DNA of 35,480 bases from Chloroflexota bacterium (lineage in GTDB: Bacteria > Chloroflexota > Dehalococcoidia > Lucifugimonadales > UBA3495), in assembly GCA_022562475.1 (NCBI GenBank), contig JADFPD010000011.1:1-35480 (forward strand). The letters run 5' to 3'. Below are positions 8,875-17,053 of the stretch, in pieces. The position numbers were made by a program, and so were the translations under genes. Within the stretch, counting starts at the first letter, position 1. The number at the start of each line of letters is the position of its first letter. Under the pieces are notes generated by a model. It saw only the letters and a list, made by a program, of their open reading frames with translations, was not told the origin of the DNA and did no database searches.

Positions 8875-9939
8875 CTAGGCAGCCGTTATTCCGCCCTTGT
8901 GGGCGGCGCCGGATTTGATCAGCGTGATCCAGTCCTTGGGCGTTGTCACAGCCGCGAAGATGGTGGCGGACTCGAAGCCGCAGTGCATCATGCAGTTGGC
9001 GCAACGCGGGTCTTTGCCCACGCCATATCTCTCCCAGATATCCTCGTCAAATAGCTCCGTGACGTGTTCGACATGCTCATCGGCCAGAGGGTAGCAGGGC
9101 TTCCTCCATCCCATCACGGTGTAGGTCGGGTTGGACCAAGCCGTGCACTGGTACTCCCGGTCCCCCTTCAGGAAATTCAAATAGAGGGGGTTGTTGTAAA
9201 AACGGGCGCCCTCGGAGTTTTCCGGCGACAGTAGGTCTTTGAATATCTCGTGGGACTCCTCGCGTGTCAAGAACATGTCTTGGTCGGGGGCGTCTTTAAA
9301 ATCGAAGCCTGGAGAGATCATGGAACCCTCGATTCCCATATCCGCCACCATGCGGAACATCTCGGAAAGGTCACCGACATCGCTGGTTCGGAAGACCGTG
9401 GAGTTGGTGCAGACGCGGTAGCCGCGGTCCAAGGCCGATTGGATGGCGTCGACAGCCTTCTTAAAGACTCCTTTCCGGTCCACCGACTCATCGTGCTTGT
9501 CTTCCATTCCGTCCAGATGCACCACCCAGCACAGGTACTTGGACGGGGGCACCTTGTTCATCACCCGGTCCAGCAACAGGCCGTTGGTGCAGCAATACAC
9601 GAAGTATTTTTCTTCGATCAACTGGTTGATGATCTGGTCGATCCGGGGGTGAATGGTAGGTTCTCCGCCGGCGATCGATACTATGGGCGCGCCCGACTCA
9701 CGAACGGCGGCCAGGGCTTCCTCCACCGGCATCATCTTGTCCAGAACCGGCTTGTATTCCCGAATACGTCCGCAACCGATGCAGGCTAAGTTGCACATCT
9801 CCAGAGGCTCAAGCATGGTCACCAACGGGAATTTCTTCCTTCCCTTGAGTTTATTCTTAAGGATGTAGCCCGCCAGTCTCGTGGATAGCTCCAGCGGCCG
9901 TTTGGCTCGTTTGGGTTGGCCTTTTTCTACCGTGGTCAT
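8875..9939 (-). CDS. hpnH: Radical SAM adenosylhopane synthase HpnH
   Basis: 354 aa; EMCNLACIGCGRI (CX3CX2C radical SAM motif); SIAGGEPTIHP; conserved C-terminal RCANCMMHCGFE. Confidence 0.93.
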   Translation of the reverse strand: MTTVEKGQPKRAKRPLELSTRLAGYILKNKLKGRKKFPLVTMLEPLEMCNLACIGCGRIREYKPVLDKMMPVEEALAAVRESGAPIVSIAGGEPTIHPRIDQIINQLIEEKYFVYCCTNGLLLDRVMNKVPPSKYLCWVVHLDGMEDKHDESVDRKGVFKKAVDAIQSALDRGYRVCTNSTVFRTSDVGDLSEMFRMVADMGIEGSMISPGFDFKDAPDQDMFLTREESHEIFKDLLSPENSEGARFYNNPLYLNFLKGDREYQCTAWSNPTYTVMGWRKPCYPLADEHVEHVTELFDEDIWERYGVGKDPRCANCMMHCGFESATIFAAVTTPKDWITLIKSGAAHKGGITAA

Positions 9940-9989
9940 ATCGTAAACACCTTAGCGGTTAGCGAATTCCGTATCGAGACGTATCTTGG

Positions 9990-11075
9990 TTAGTATTCTC
10001 TTCGGGCGAGAAAGTCAACCAGTTCTTCAGCCTCGGTTTGCGCCCATTGGGGCAGCGAAACCGGCTTCAAAGCCTCCAAAGCCCGGGCTGCCGCGGCTTC
10101 CGTAAGGCGTTGCGAATGCTCCTGGGACCCGACTTCGTCCAGCACGGCCAATACCCGCTGCACGTCGTCTTCTTTCAGCTCCTCCTGGCCATAGATGCGT
10201 AGCAGGTCTTCCATGGCCCTTCCGCTGGCCTGCTCCAGAGCGAACACCACCGGGTATGATTTCTTCCGCCGGCGTATATCGCTGTCGGTGGCCTTGCCCA
10301 AGGTGGCCTGGTCGCCCCAGATCCCCAGGTAATCATCCCTGATCTGGAATACCCGGCCAAGATGGTCGCCAAATTCGGCGAAAGCCCTCACCGCCGCCGC
10401 GTCTTCCGTGGCGAGGAGTGCCCCTATCTCAAGGGCGCAGCGTATCAAAGCGCCCGTTTTACAGGCGATCATATATAAGTATTCATCGGACTTGACGTCG
10501 GTCCGGGATTCGAATTCTAGGTCTAGGCATTGACCTTGAATCATTTCCAAGTAGCTCTCGGTCAAGATTTCGGAGACCTGGAGGACCATCGATGGGGTGG
10601 CGTCTTGGCCGGCGACCTCCAGCAGTGACAGGTCGCCGGTGCATTGCATCGCGTTGCCCGACCAAAGCGCCTTTGGGATCCCCCAAAGATGCCACACCGT
10701 TGGATGGTGCCTCCGCTCCACGTCCTGGTCTTGGATGTCGTCGTGGATCAGCGAGAAATTGTGGATCAATTCCACCGCCGCGGCCGCGGGCAGCGCCTTG
10801 GAGTAATCGTCGGCCAAGGCGTTGCAGGCGAAGAGACACAGCGTTGGGCGGAGCGCTTTGCCCTGGGTTATTGAGGTGTCCATCGGACCGCCAAGTTCAT
10901 CGACCCAGCCCAGGTGATAGCGGAGTAATCGGTGGGCCTCGAAGTTCTCGGCGCCGGGCACGGCGGCATAGAGCCCTTGCTCTACAGAGCTTTGGTATCT
11001 GGAGAACATGCCGGGAAGTTTTGTTCCCAGGTCCGAACTCCTATGTGATTGCTGTGCGCCGTCGTCTTTGACCAT
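9990..11075 (-). CDS. Polyprenyl (farnesyl/geranylgeranyl) diphosphate synthase
   Basis: 361 aa; LIHDDIQDQDVERR (first Asp-rich motif), FQIRDDYLGIWGD (second). Confidence 0.93.
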   Translation of the reverse strand: MVKDDGAQQSHRSSDLGTKLPGMFSRYQSSVEQGLYAAVPGAENFEAHRLLRYHLGWVDELGGPMDTSITQGKALRPTLCLFACNALADDYSKALPAAAAVELIHNFSLIHDDIQDQDVERRHHPTVWHLWGIPKALWSGNAMQCTGDLSLLEVAGQDATPSMVLQVSEILTESYLEMIQGQCLDLEFESRTDVKSDEYLYMIACKTGALIRCALEIGALLATEDAAAVRAFAEFGDHLGRVFQIRDDYLGIWGDQATLGKATDSDIRRRKKSYPVVFALEQASGRAMEDLLRIYGQEELKEDDVQRVLAVLDEVGSQEHSQRLTEAAAARALEALKPVSLPQWAQTEAEELVDFLARREY

Positions 11076-11295
11076 ACTCCTATTCTCTATCGAGAAAAGG
11101 TGGGCCGCATATGGGCGGCCGGCTACTTAGGCTTACGCCAAGATCGGAGTGCCTCAAGATACCTCGGCATTCGATGGATGACGATGGCTGAAATGCTAGC
11201 AAAGCGTTTCAGACCATGTCAAGATATTTCGCCTCGCATGATTTTACCGTCCGGTCTATATCATTTGGCGATGGGGCTCCGATAATGCCCAGAGA

Positions 11296-11367
11296 TGATT
11301 TCTGTCCATCAGATAAATGGTAGGTGTTTACGCCTCATCGATGACTGTGCTAACTGGACGGAAATTG
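11296..11367 (+). other. Candidate structured RNA element in intergenic region
   Basis: 11-bp stem 11298-11308/11355-11365 with one G-U wobble (extendable by two wobbles), internal hairpin AGGTG TTTA CGCCT (11322-11335). Confidence 0.35.
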
Positions 11368-11458
11368 ATATGATTCCCACGTTGCCGGCCGTTTTGGCAG
11401 GAACTTGCTGATCAAAGGGCGGGTCCATCGGTTAAATCGAGCGAATATGGACCATTTG

Positions 11459-11568
11459 AACTAGAATGTGGGCCCTCAAAATCGCGGACAATTGGGGTTT
11501 TTGTCAGGCACCGTTTAGCTTCGGCAAAAACCGGCCGGATTTCATTTGACACTTCTCCCACATTAGTT
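11459..11568. repeat. Nested inverted-repeat element upstream of the DUF1800 operon
   Basis: AACTagAATGTGGG (11459-11472) / CCCACATTAGTT (11557-11568); nested AAATCgCGG (11479-11487) / CCGGATTT (11535-11542); GGTTTTTG (11496-11503) / CAAAAACC (11525-11532). Confidence 0.45.
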
Positions 11569-11574
11569 TATATT
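11546..11574 (+). promoter_or_regulatory. Sigma70-like promoter of the DUF1800-DUF1501-NHL operon
   Basis: TTGACA (11546-11551) - N17 - TATATT (11569-11574). Confidence 0.7.
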
Positions 11575-11663
11575 TCTTCCTTGTAATGAATGTTACATAA
11601 GGGGTGTATCGAGCCTGGGTTTAGCCCAAGCGCGTCGCGCCTTCTTGATGTGACCGAGAGATA

Positions 11664-11682
11664 CGGGCGGCGGCGCTGCCCG
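11664..11682 (+). promoter_or_regulatory. Strong hairpin in 5' UTR of the DUF1800 gene
   Basis: CGGGCGGC GGC GCTGCCCG: 8 pairs including one G-U, 3-nt loop, about 39 nt upstream of the ATG. Confidence 0.5.
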
Positions 11683-11720
11683 ATGACGAACCAAATAATA
11701 CATTCCCCAAGGAGAAGCAC

Positions 11721-13145
11721 ATGGCTGAACAGGATATTGCCTTGATGGCCCACCTCTTGCGTCGCGCCGGCTTCGGTGCGAGCCGCGATGAGATTGAGGC
11801 TAAGGCAACCCAAGGTTATGACAGTGTAGTCCAAGAGTTGCTCAATCCCGAGACCCAAGAGGCCGTCCCGGAAGACCTGCTGATTCGCTATAACCCTTCC
11901 TACTATGAAGCAGCTGCCATTGAAAACAACGTGCAGCAATGGGTCTGGCGCATGATCAACAGCCCCCGCCAGCTTCAAGAGAAGGTGACCCTCTTCTGGC
12001 ACATGATCTTCTGTGCTGGTCACAGCAAGATCGACAGCGGCCAAGAGATGGGTCTGATGGTCGATATCTTCCGCCAAAACGGAATGGGTAAATTCGACGA
12101 CCTGCTGCTCAAGCTCTCCACAAACCCCGGCATGATGTACTACCTGGACAACACCGAGAGCCACAAGGCCAACCTGAACGAGAACTATGGCCGTGAGCTG
12201 CTGGAACTCTTCTCCCTGGGCGTGGGGATGGACGAAGACTTCAACTACAGCGAAGACGACGTCAAAGCCTGCGCCAGGGCCTTCACCGGCTGGAACATCG
12301 CCCCGTCCTATCCTCCATTCCCCCACGGCCGCAGCCCCTGGGTGTTCCGGTTCGACCCCGCCGACCACGACTCCTCCGATAAGACCTTCTTGGGCGAGAC
12401 GGGCAACTGGAACGGCGAGGACATCATCAGAATCGCCTGCAAGCGGCCGGCCACTGCCCGGTTCCTTGCCCGCCATTTGTACAACTACTTCGTCGCTGAC
12501 GAGCCTCAGATCCCCGCCTGGCGGCTGACCCCGCCACGGGACCAAGCGGCCATCGAAGCCATGGAGAAGGCCTACTACGATTCCGACCACTCCATCAAGG
12601 CGATGTTGGAAGTCCTATTCACTTCCGACTTCTTCAAGGACGAAGCGGTCCGTTACCAAAAGGTCAAGAACCCCACTGAGATGGTTGTCAGTCTCCTCCG
12701 CATGACCGGTGAGTTCAAGGGCTACCAGCCCGGCCTGTTTGAGGCCTCCCAAGAGCCAAAGTACATGGGCATGGACCTCATGAACCCGCCCACCGTTGAA
12801 GGCTGGCACACCGGCCGCGAGTGGATCGACAGCGGAACACTGGTCGAGCGCATCAACTTCGCCTCCGATTTGTTGGGCAACACCGAGTTGGCGGGAGTCC
12901 GCTCTCTGGTGGACCGCCTGATGGGCCTGGGCGCCAAGCTCACCCCGGAACAGTTCGTCAACGGCTGTCTGGACCTGACCGGCCCGGTTGTCGTAACTTC
13001 GGACACTATGGGTCAGTTGGTGGGACACGCTTCCCAGGAAGGCGACCTCAGCCACGGTAGCGACGCCGAGGAATCCGAGTTCACCCGGCGCACCGGCGAG
13101 ATGTTCCAGATGATTGCCGCCACCGCTGAATTCCAATTCGAGTAA
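11721..13145 (+). CDS. DUF1800 family protein
   Basis: 474 aa; HLLRRAGFGASRDEIE N-terminus; ATG preceded by AAGGAG; NENYGRELLELFSLGVG...YSEDDVKACARAFTGW; F(L)ARHLYNYFV; characteristic of DUF1800. Confidence 0.92.
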   Translation: MAEQDIALMAHLLRRAGFGASRDEIEAKATQGYDSVVQELLNPETQEAVPEDLLIRYNPSYYEAAAIENNVQQWVWRMINSPRQLQEKVTLFWHMIFCAGHSKIDSGQEMGLMVDIFRQNGMGKFDDLLLKLSTNPGMMYYLDNTESHKANLNENYGRELLELFSLGVGMDEDFNYSEDDVKACARAFTGWNIAPSYPPFPHGRSPWVFRFDPADHDSSDKTFLGETGNWNGEDIIRIACKRPATARFLARHLYNYFVADEPQIPAWRLTPPRDQAAIEAMEKAYYDSDHSIKAMLEVLFTSDFFKDEAVRYQKVKNPTEMVVSLLRMTGEFKGYQPGLFEASQEPKYMGMDLMNPPTVEGWHTGREWIDSGTLVERINFASDLLGNTELAGVRSLVDRLMGLGAKLTPEQFVNGCLDLTGPVVVTSDTMGQLVGHASQEGDLSHGSDAEESEFTRRTGEMFQMIAATAEFQFE

Positions 13146-13197
13146 GCCACCGCAAGTAAGCTAACTCTCGAGACACCAAATCACGTAAGGAGAAATC

Positions 13198-14337
13198 ATG
13201 GTTCAAACCAAGAAAGATCCCGTCCTGGCAGTACTTTCTCTGTCCGGCGGAAACGATGGCCTAAACTGCGTCATCCCCCGCAACAACGGATATTACCGGG
13301 ACTCCCGCCCCACCTTGGCGGTGCCCGAAGACCAGATCATTCCCATCACCGACGAGTTGGGCTTCCACCCCACGATGGGCCCATTGAAGAAGTACTGGGA
13401 CGAAGGTAAATTGGCCATCTTCGTGGGTATCGGATACCCCACCCCCAGCTACTCTCACTTCCGCTCGATGGACATCTGGCACACCTGTGAGCCGGACATC
13501 ATCGGGATCGAAGGCTGGCTGGGCCGGGCCACGAAACAGTTGGACCCCAACTCTGAGAACGTTCTGACCTGCGTCAACTTCGGTCGTGGTCTTCCCCGGG
13601 CTTTGGTCATGGACGGCGTTCCCGTCGCCTCCGTGGGCAACCTGGAGACCTACGGTCTGCTTACCGGCATCGAGGGCGAGAGGCAGCGGAACGACGCGCT
13701 TGACGTGTTTGGCCGCATGTACTCCCCCGCCATCGGCACCGGCGCGGTGATGGACTACATCCATCAGACCGGCACCGACGCCTTGAAGGGCGCCGACATC
13801 CTCTCGACGGCTCCGGACAAGTACACCTCCAACGTGGAGTACTCGACCACCGCCATCGGCCAGTACATGAAGAACATCGCACAGACCCACCTTGCTGGAT
13901 TCGGCACGCGGGTCCTGTACACCACTTCCCCGTACAACGGCTTTGACTCCCACGCCAACCAGGCCCAAGCCAACGCAGCGCTGTTGACGGACGTTTCCAA
14001 CACCGTGGATACGTTCATGACCGATCTCCGGGACCACGACGCCAGCGACAACGTCACTCTGCTGTTGTTCAGCGAGTTCGGCCGCCGTGTGGTCGACAAC
14101 GGCTCCGGCACCGACCACGGCGCCGCCGGAGTTGCCTTTGCGGTCGGCGAGCACGTCAAGGGCGGCATCTACGGCGAGTATCCGTCCCTGGAGCCTTCCA
14201 AACAGGAAGAGGGTGGCAACCTGAAGTTCAACCTGGACTTCCGGTCTGTCTACTCCACCATCTTGGAAGACTGGTTCCAGTTGGATCCCGAGCCGATCGT
14301 TGGCGGCAACTTCGAGCGGGTCAAGTTCCTCGCCTAG
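13198..14337 (+). CDS. DUF1501 family protein
   Basis: 379 aa; LSLSGGNDGLNCVIP; RPTLAVPEDQIIPI; SEFGRRVVDNGSGTDHGAAGVAFAVGEHVKGGIYG; partner of DUF1800. Confidence 0.92.
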   Translation: MVQTKKDPVLAVLSLSGGNDGLNCVIPRNNGYYRDSRPTLAVPEDQIIPITDELGFHPTMGPLKKYWDEGKLAIFVGIGYPTPSYSHFRSMDIWHTCEPDIIGIEGWLGRATKQLDPNSENVLTCVNFGRGLPRALVMDGVPVASVGNLETYGLLTGIEGERQRNDALDVFGRMYSPAIGTGAVMDYIHQTGTDALKGADILSTAPDKYTSNVEYSTTAIGQYMKNIAQTHLAGFGTRVLYTTSPYNGFDSHANQAQANAALLTDVSNTVDTFMTDLRDHDASDNVTLLLFSEFGRRVVDNGSGTDHGAAGVAFAVGEHVKGGIYGEYPSLEPSKQEEGGNLKFNLDFRSVYSTILEDWFQLDPEPIVGGNFERVKFLA

Positions 14338-14450
14338 TCGGCAGCAGGTCGATTCCAGCTATCTAACGCAACGAAATGCTGGGCCGCTTCCTTGGCAGAT
14401 CGCCACGCAACAGGCGGCCCGGCGCACTAAGTACGAAGAGGTAATGAGAT

Positions 14451-15455
14451 ATGGCAACACATTTCTTCGGCCTAACCAGCCGAACATACAAATACAGCCA
14501 TGCCGTTGGCCGGGCAGAATTTGCCGGGACCGGTTTCCGAAACCCCACGGACATGGCCATCGCAGCCGACGGAACGGTCTACATCTGCAACCGGTCTTAT
14601 GAGAACCGGCCGGATGGCGTACACATCACCGTGGTTACTATGGACGAAGAGTACATCACCGAATTTGGCTCCTACGGCGAGGCGGATGGTGAGTTCATGT
14701 GGCCGACCTCGGTGGCCCTGGACAGCAAAGGCAATCTCTTTCTGGCCGACGAGTGGCTGAACCGCATCACTAAATTCACCAAGGACGGTGAATTCGTTAG
14801 CAAGTGGGGCGTCGCTGGTTCCGGCGATGGAGAGCTCAAGGGACCCTCTGGTTTGGCCATCGACGCCGACGACAACATATTCGTCGTCGATGCCGGCAAC
14901 AACCGGGTCCAAAAGTTTAGTCTCGACGGCAAGTACATCAGCCAATTCGGCTCAGAGGGCAGCGCCGACGGCCAGTTCAACAATCCCTGGGGCATCGCAT
15001 TGGACGGCGAAGGCCACATCTACATCGCCGACTGGCGCAACGACCGGATCCAGAAGTTCACCGCCGACGGCAAGTGGGAAGCCTCCATCGGCTCCACCGG
15101 CAGCGGCATCGGCCAACTGAACCGGCCCAACGGCTTGGCCATAGACGCAGATGGCGATATCTACGTTGCCGACTGGATGAATAACCGGGTCCAGGTATTC
15201 GCTCCCGACGGCCGTTACATAACCGAGTTCCACGGGAACGCCGAGCTCTCCAAGTGGGGCCGGGACAAGCTGGCAGCGAACCCGGACATGATTCGGCAGC
15301 GGTCGCTTGCTTACGCCAACAACCCTGGCTACGGGCAAGGCTTGGCCCATCCTTGCGCCGTCAAGATCGACCCTCAGGGCCGGATCGTGATCATTGACCA
15401 CACACGGAACCGCCTCCAGGTTTATATCAAGGAAGCCGAGCCGGCGCTGGTCTAA
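14451..15455 (+). CDS. NHL-repeat beta-propeller protein
   Basis: 334 aa with repeated blocks of the type GPSGLAIDADDNIFVVDAGNNRVQKFSLDGKYISQFGSEG. Confidence 0.93.
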   Translation: MATHFFGLTSRTYKYSHAVGRAEFAGTGFRNPTDMAIAADGTVYICNRSYENRPDGVHITVVTMDEEYITEFGSYGEADGEFMWPTSVALDSKGNLFLADEWLNRITKFTKDGEFVSKWGVAGSGDGELKGPSGLAIDADDNIFVVDAGNNRVQKFSLDGKYISQFGSEGSADGQFNNPWGIALDGEGHIYIADWRNDRIQKFTADGKWEASIGSTGSGIGQLNRPNGLAIDADGDIYVADWMNNRVQVFAPDGRYITEFHGNAELSKWGRDKLAANPDMIRQRSLAYANNPGYGQGLAHPCAVKIDPQGRIVIIDHTRNRLQVYIKEAEPALV

Positions 15456-15485
15456 GACCGCACCAAGCAGCAACAAGCAAGGCAT

Positions 15486-15525
15486 AAAGAATGGGCCGGG
15501 GCGAAGCCCCGGCCCATTCTTTTTT
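15486..15525. terminator. Rho-independent terminator (probably bidirectional)
   Basis: AAAGAATGGGCCGGGGC GAA GCCCCGGCCCATTCTTT, 17-bp perfect stem with triloop, followed by T-tract. Confidence 0.95.
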
Positions 15526-15552
15526 ACTTACCCGATGATTGGAAGGCCGCTG

Positions 15553-15963
15553 CTATGGCCCATCGGGCATGCCTCCGTCGATCCATGCCACGACCTCGTC
15601 AACCTCTTCCGTTGACAAGAACGGCCCGCGCAGGGGCATCTTCCCCGAGGTCCCGACGGCCCTGGCCAGCGCCTTCACAAGATTGGTCTCCCTAGCAGGC
15701 AATCCAGGCTCGATCGTCCGAAGACCGGACAAGACGGAATCCTTGAGCTCTTGTGAAGTCTCCCAGTAATATGTGTGGATGCCGGGTAGCGGTTGCCGCT
15801 CCCAGCGCTCGGTCCAACGCGCCATGATACCGTCCAGAATCTCCTTAACTCTGGGCCAGTAAACAACCTGTGTTTGATTGCCGTCTTCGCTCATCGTCAC
15901 AGTTCTTTTCAGGTTAAGGCCGGAGCCGCCAGAAAATCGGGGCGGCCTCTTCGCCATTGGCAC
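15553..15963 (-). CDS. Small protein with cytochrome-c-like C-terminal signature but no CXXCH motif
   Basis: 136 aa; C-term PLRGPFLSTEEVDEVVAWIDGGMPDGP; true start may be the internal ATG (MSEDGN...). Confidence 0.6.
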   Translation of the reverse strand: MPMAKRPPRFSGGSGLNLKRTVTMSEDGNQTQVVYWPRVKEILDGIMARWTERWERQPLPGIHTYYWETSQELKDSVLSGLRTIEPGLPARETNLVKALARAVGTSGKMPLRGPFLSTEEVDEVVAWIDGGMPDGP

Positions 15964-15996
15964 AGCTCTACTTGGGTTGGGACCGGGTCTGCCGGC

Positions 15997-16488
15997 CTAA
16001 CGGGGGTGTTCGCTTACGGTCTCGCGGTGGAGGAGTTCCAAAGCGTGGGGTATGACGGGCATCACCACGTCCAAGCACTCTTGGACTCCCTTGGTACTGC
16101 CCGGCAGCGTAATTATCAGGGTATTGCCCCGTATGCCGGTCACCGAACGGCTGATCATGGCCATCGGCGTAAACTCCAATGTCTTGGCCCTCATGGCTTC
16201 CGCCATACCGGGCACCTCTTTGTCCAGTATGGCCAAGCAGGCCTCGGGAGTAACGTCATACCGCCCCAGTCCCGTGCCGCCGGTGGTCACGATCAGGTCC
16301 ACGTCGTCAGAGTCGGCCCATTCGGCCAGCTTCGCTGAGATGGTGTCCTTATCGTCGCTCACGATCTCATAGCGGACCACCTGGAATTCATCACCTTCCA
16401 GCTGGTCTTTGATGGCTTGGCCGCTGCTGTCGTCCCGCTTTCCCTGAGACCCCGATGTGCTGACCGTTAGCACCGCTAATCCAAACAT
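15997..16488 (-). CDS. MoaB/Mog family molybdenum cofactor biosynthesis protein
   Basis: Start reassigned from 16515 to ATG 16488 (MFGLAVLTVSTSGSQG) with upstream GGAGGG; TTGGTGLGRYDVTPEA and GNTLIITLPGSTKGVQE. Confidence 0.92.
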   Translation of the reverse strand: MFGLAVLTVSTSGSQGKRDDSSGQAIKDQLEGDEFQVVRYEIVSDDKDTISAKLAEWADSDDVDLIVTTGGTGLGRYDVTPEACLAILDKEVPGMAEAMRAKTLEFTPMAMISRSVTGIRGNTLIITLPGSTKGVQECLDVVMPVIPHALELLHRETVSEHPR

Positions 16489-16579
16489 GGCGCCCTCCGC
16501 GGAAAATGATACCACAGGCAGCGCTTAAGCCTGGGCGCGCCTGGATCACCTGACCCTTGCTTGTTTCAATTCAGTCTCG

Positions 16580-16608
16580 TTGACAAGAAAAAGGGGGCAA
16601 ACTATAGT
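16580..16608 (+). promoter_or_regulatory. Sigma70-like promoter upstream of the HIT gene
   Basis: TTGACA (16580-16585) - N17 - TATAGT (16603-16608). Confidence 0.65.
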
Positions 16609-16646
16609 CTCAAAGCGAGCCGCCAAACTATGAGGACCAACTGCTC

Positions 16647-16982
16647 TTGAGTTCAGACCCCAACTGCATATTCTGCCGAATCTCCCAAGGCCAAGAACCT
16701 GCCAAGTACCGCTATCTGGATAACGAGCTGATGGTCATCGTAAACAAGCTTACCTGGGTCCCTTTGATGCTGCTGGTAATGCCCCGCGAGCACATGAGCC
16801 AGATCCAGGTGTGGAGCAGCGGCCTGTTGGTCCGCATGGGTAATTTGGCGGTGGACATGGGCGCGATGTACTCTCCCAACGGCTTCCGGATACTCTCCAA
16901 TTTCGGTCCCGACGGCATGCAGAGCCAGAGCCACGGTCACATCCATGTGATCGGCGGAACAAATCTGGGGCCGTACGCGTAA
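16647..16982 (+). CDS. HIT family protein (TTG start)
   Basis: 111 aa; CIFCRI N-terminus; SHGHIHVIGG (HxHxH); TTG start with upstream GAGGA. Confidence 0.88.
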   Translation: MSSDPNCIFCRISQGQEPAKYRYLDNELMVIVNKLTWVPLMLLVMPREHMSQIQVWSSGLLVRMGNLAVDMGAMYSPNGFRILSNFGPDGMQSQSHGHIHVIGGTNLGPYA

Positions 16983-17053
16983 GGCAGCATTCGGCCTTGA
17001 TCCGATCGCGGTGGCCGGGGCGTCAAATATCATTCCATCTAGGAGCAACAATC

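Noticed and set aside
11629-11640. GCGCG-T-CGCGC near-palindrome in the DUF1800 leader
   Set aside because: The pairing would leave a one-base loop, which cannot form as a hairpin, and the motif is short in a GC-rich context.
12187-12528. 113-aa S/T/P-rich ORF in an alternative frame of the DUF1800 gene
   Set aside because: Out-of-frame translation of a coding region; compositional artefact.
11568-12590. 340-aa minus-strand ORF antisense to the DUF1800 gene
   Set aside because: Overlaps the well-supported DUF1800 CDS and its promoter; composition (V/G/L/H-rich) looks like a high-GC shadow frame and shows no family motif.
13261-14154. 297-aa minus-strand ORF antisense to DUF1501
   Set aside because: Low-complexity V/G/H/D-rich translation typical of the antisense frame of a GC-rich gene; no motif.
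14802-15220. Repetitive DNA in the NHL gene as a possible tandem repeat element
   Set aside because: Repeats are protein-level beta-propeller blades with divergent nucleotide sequence, not a DNA repeat array.
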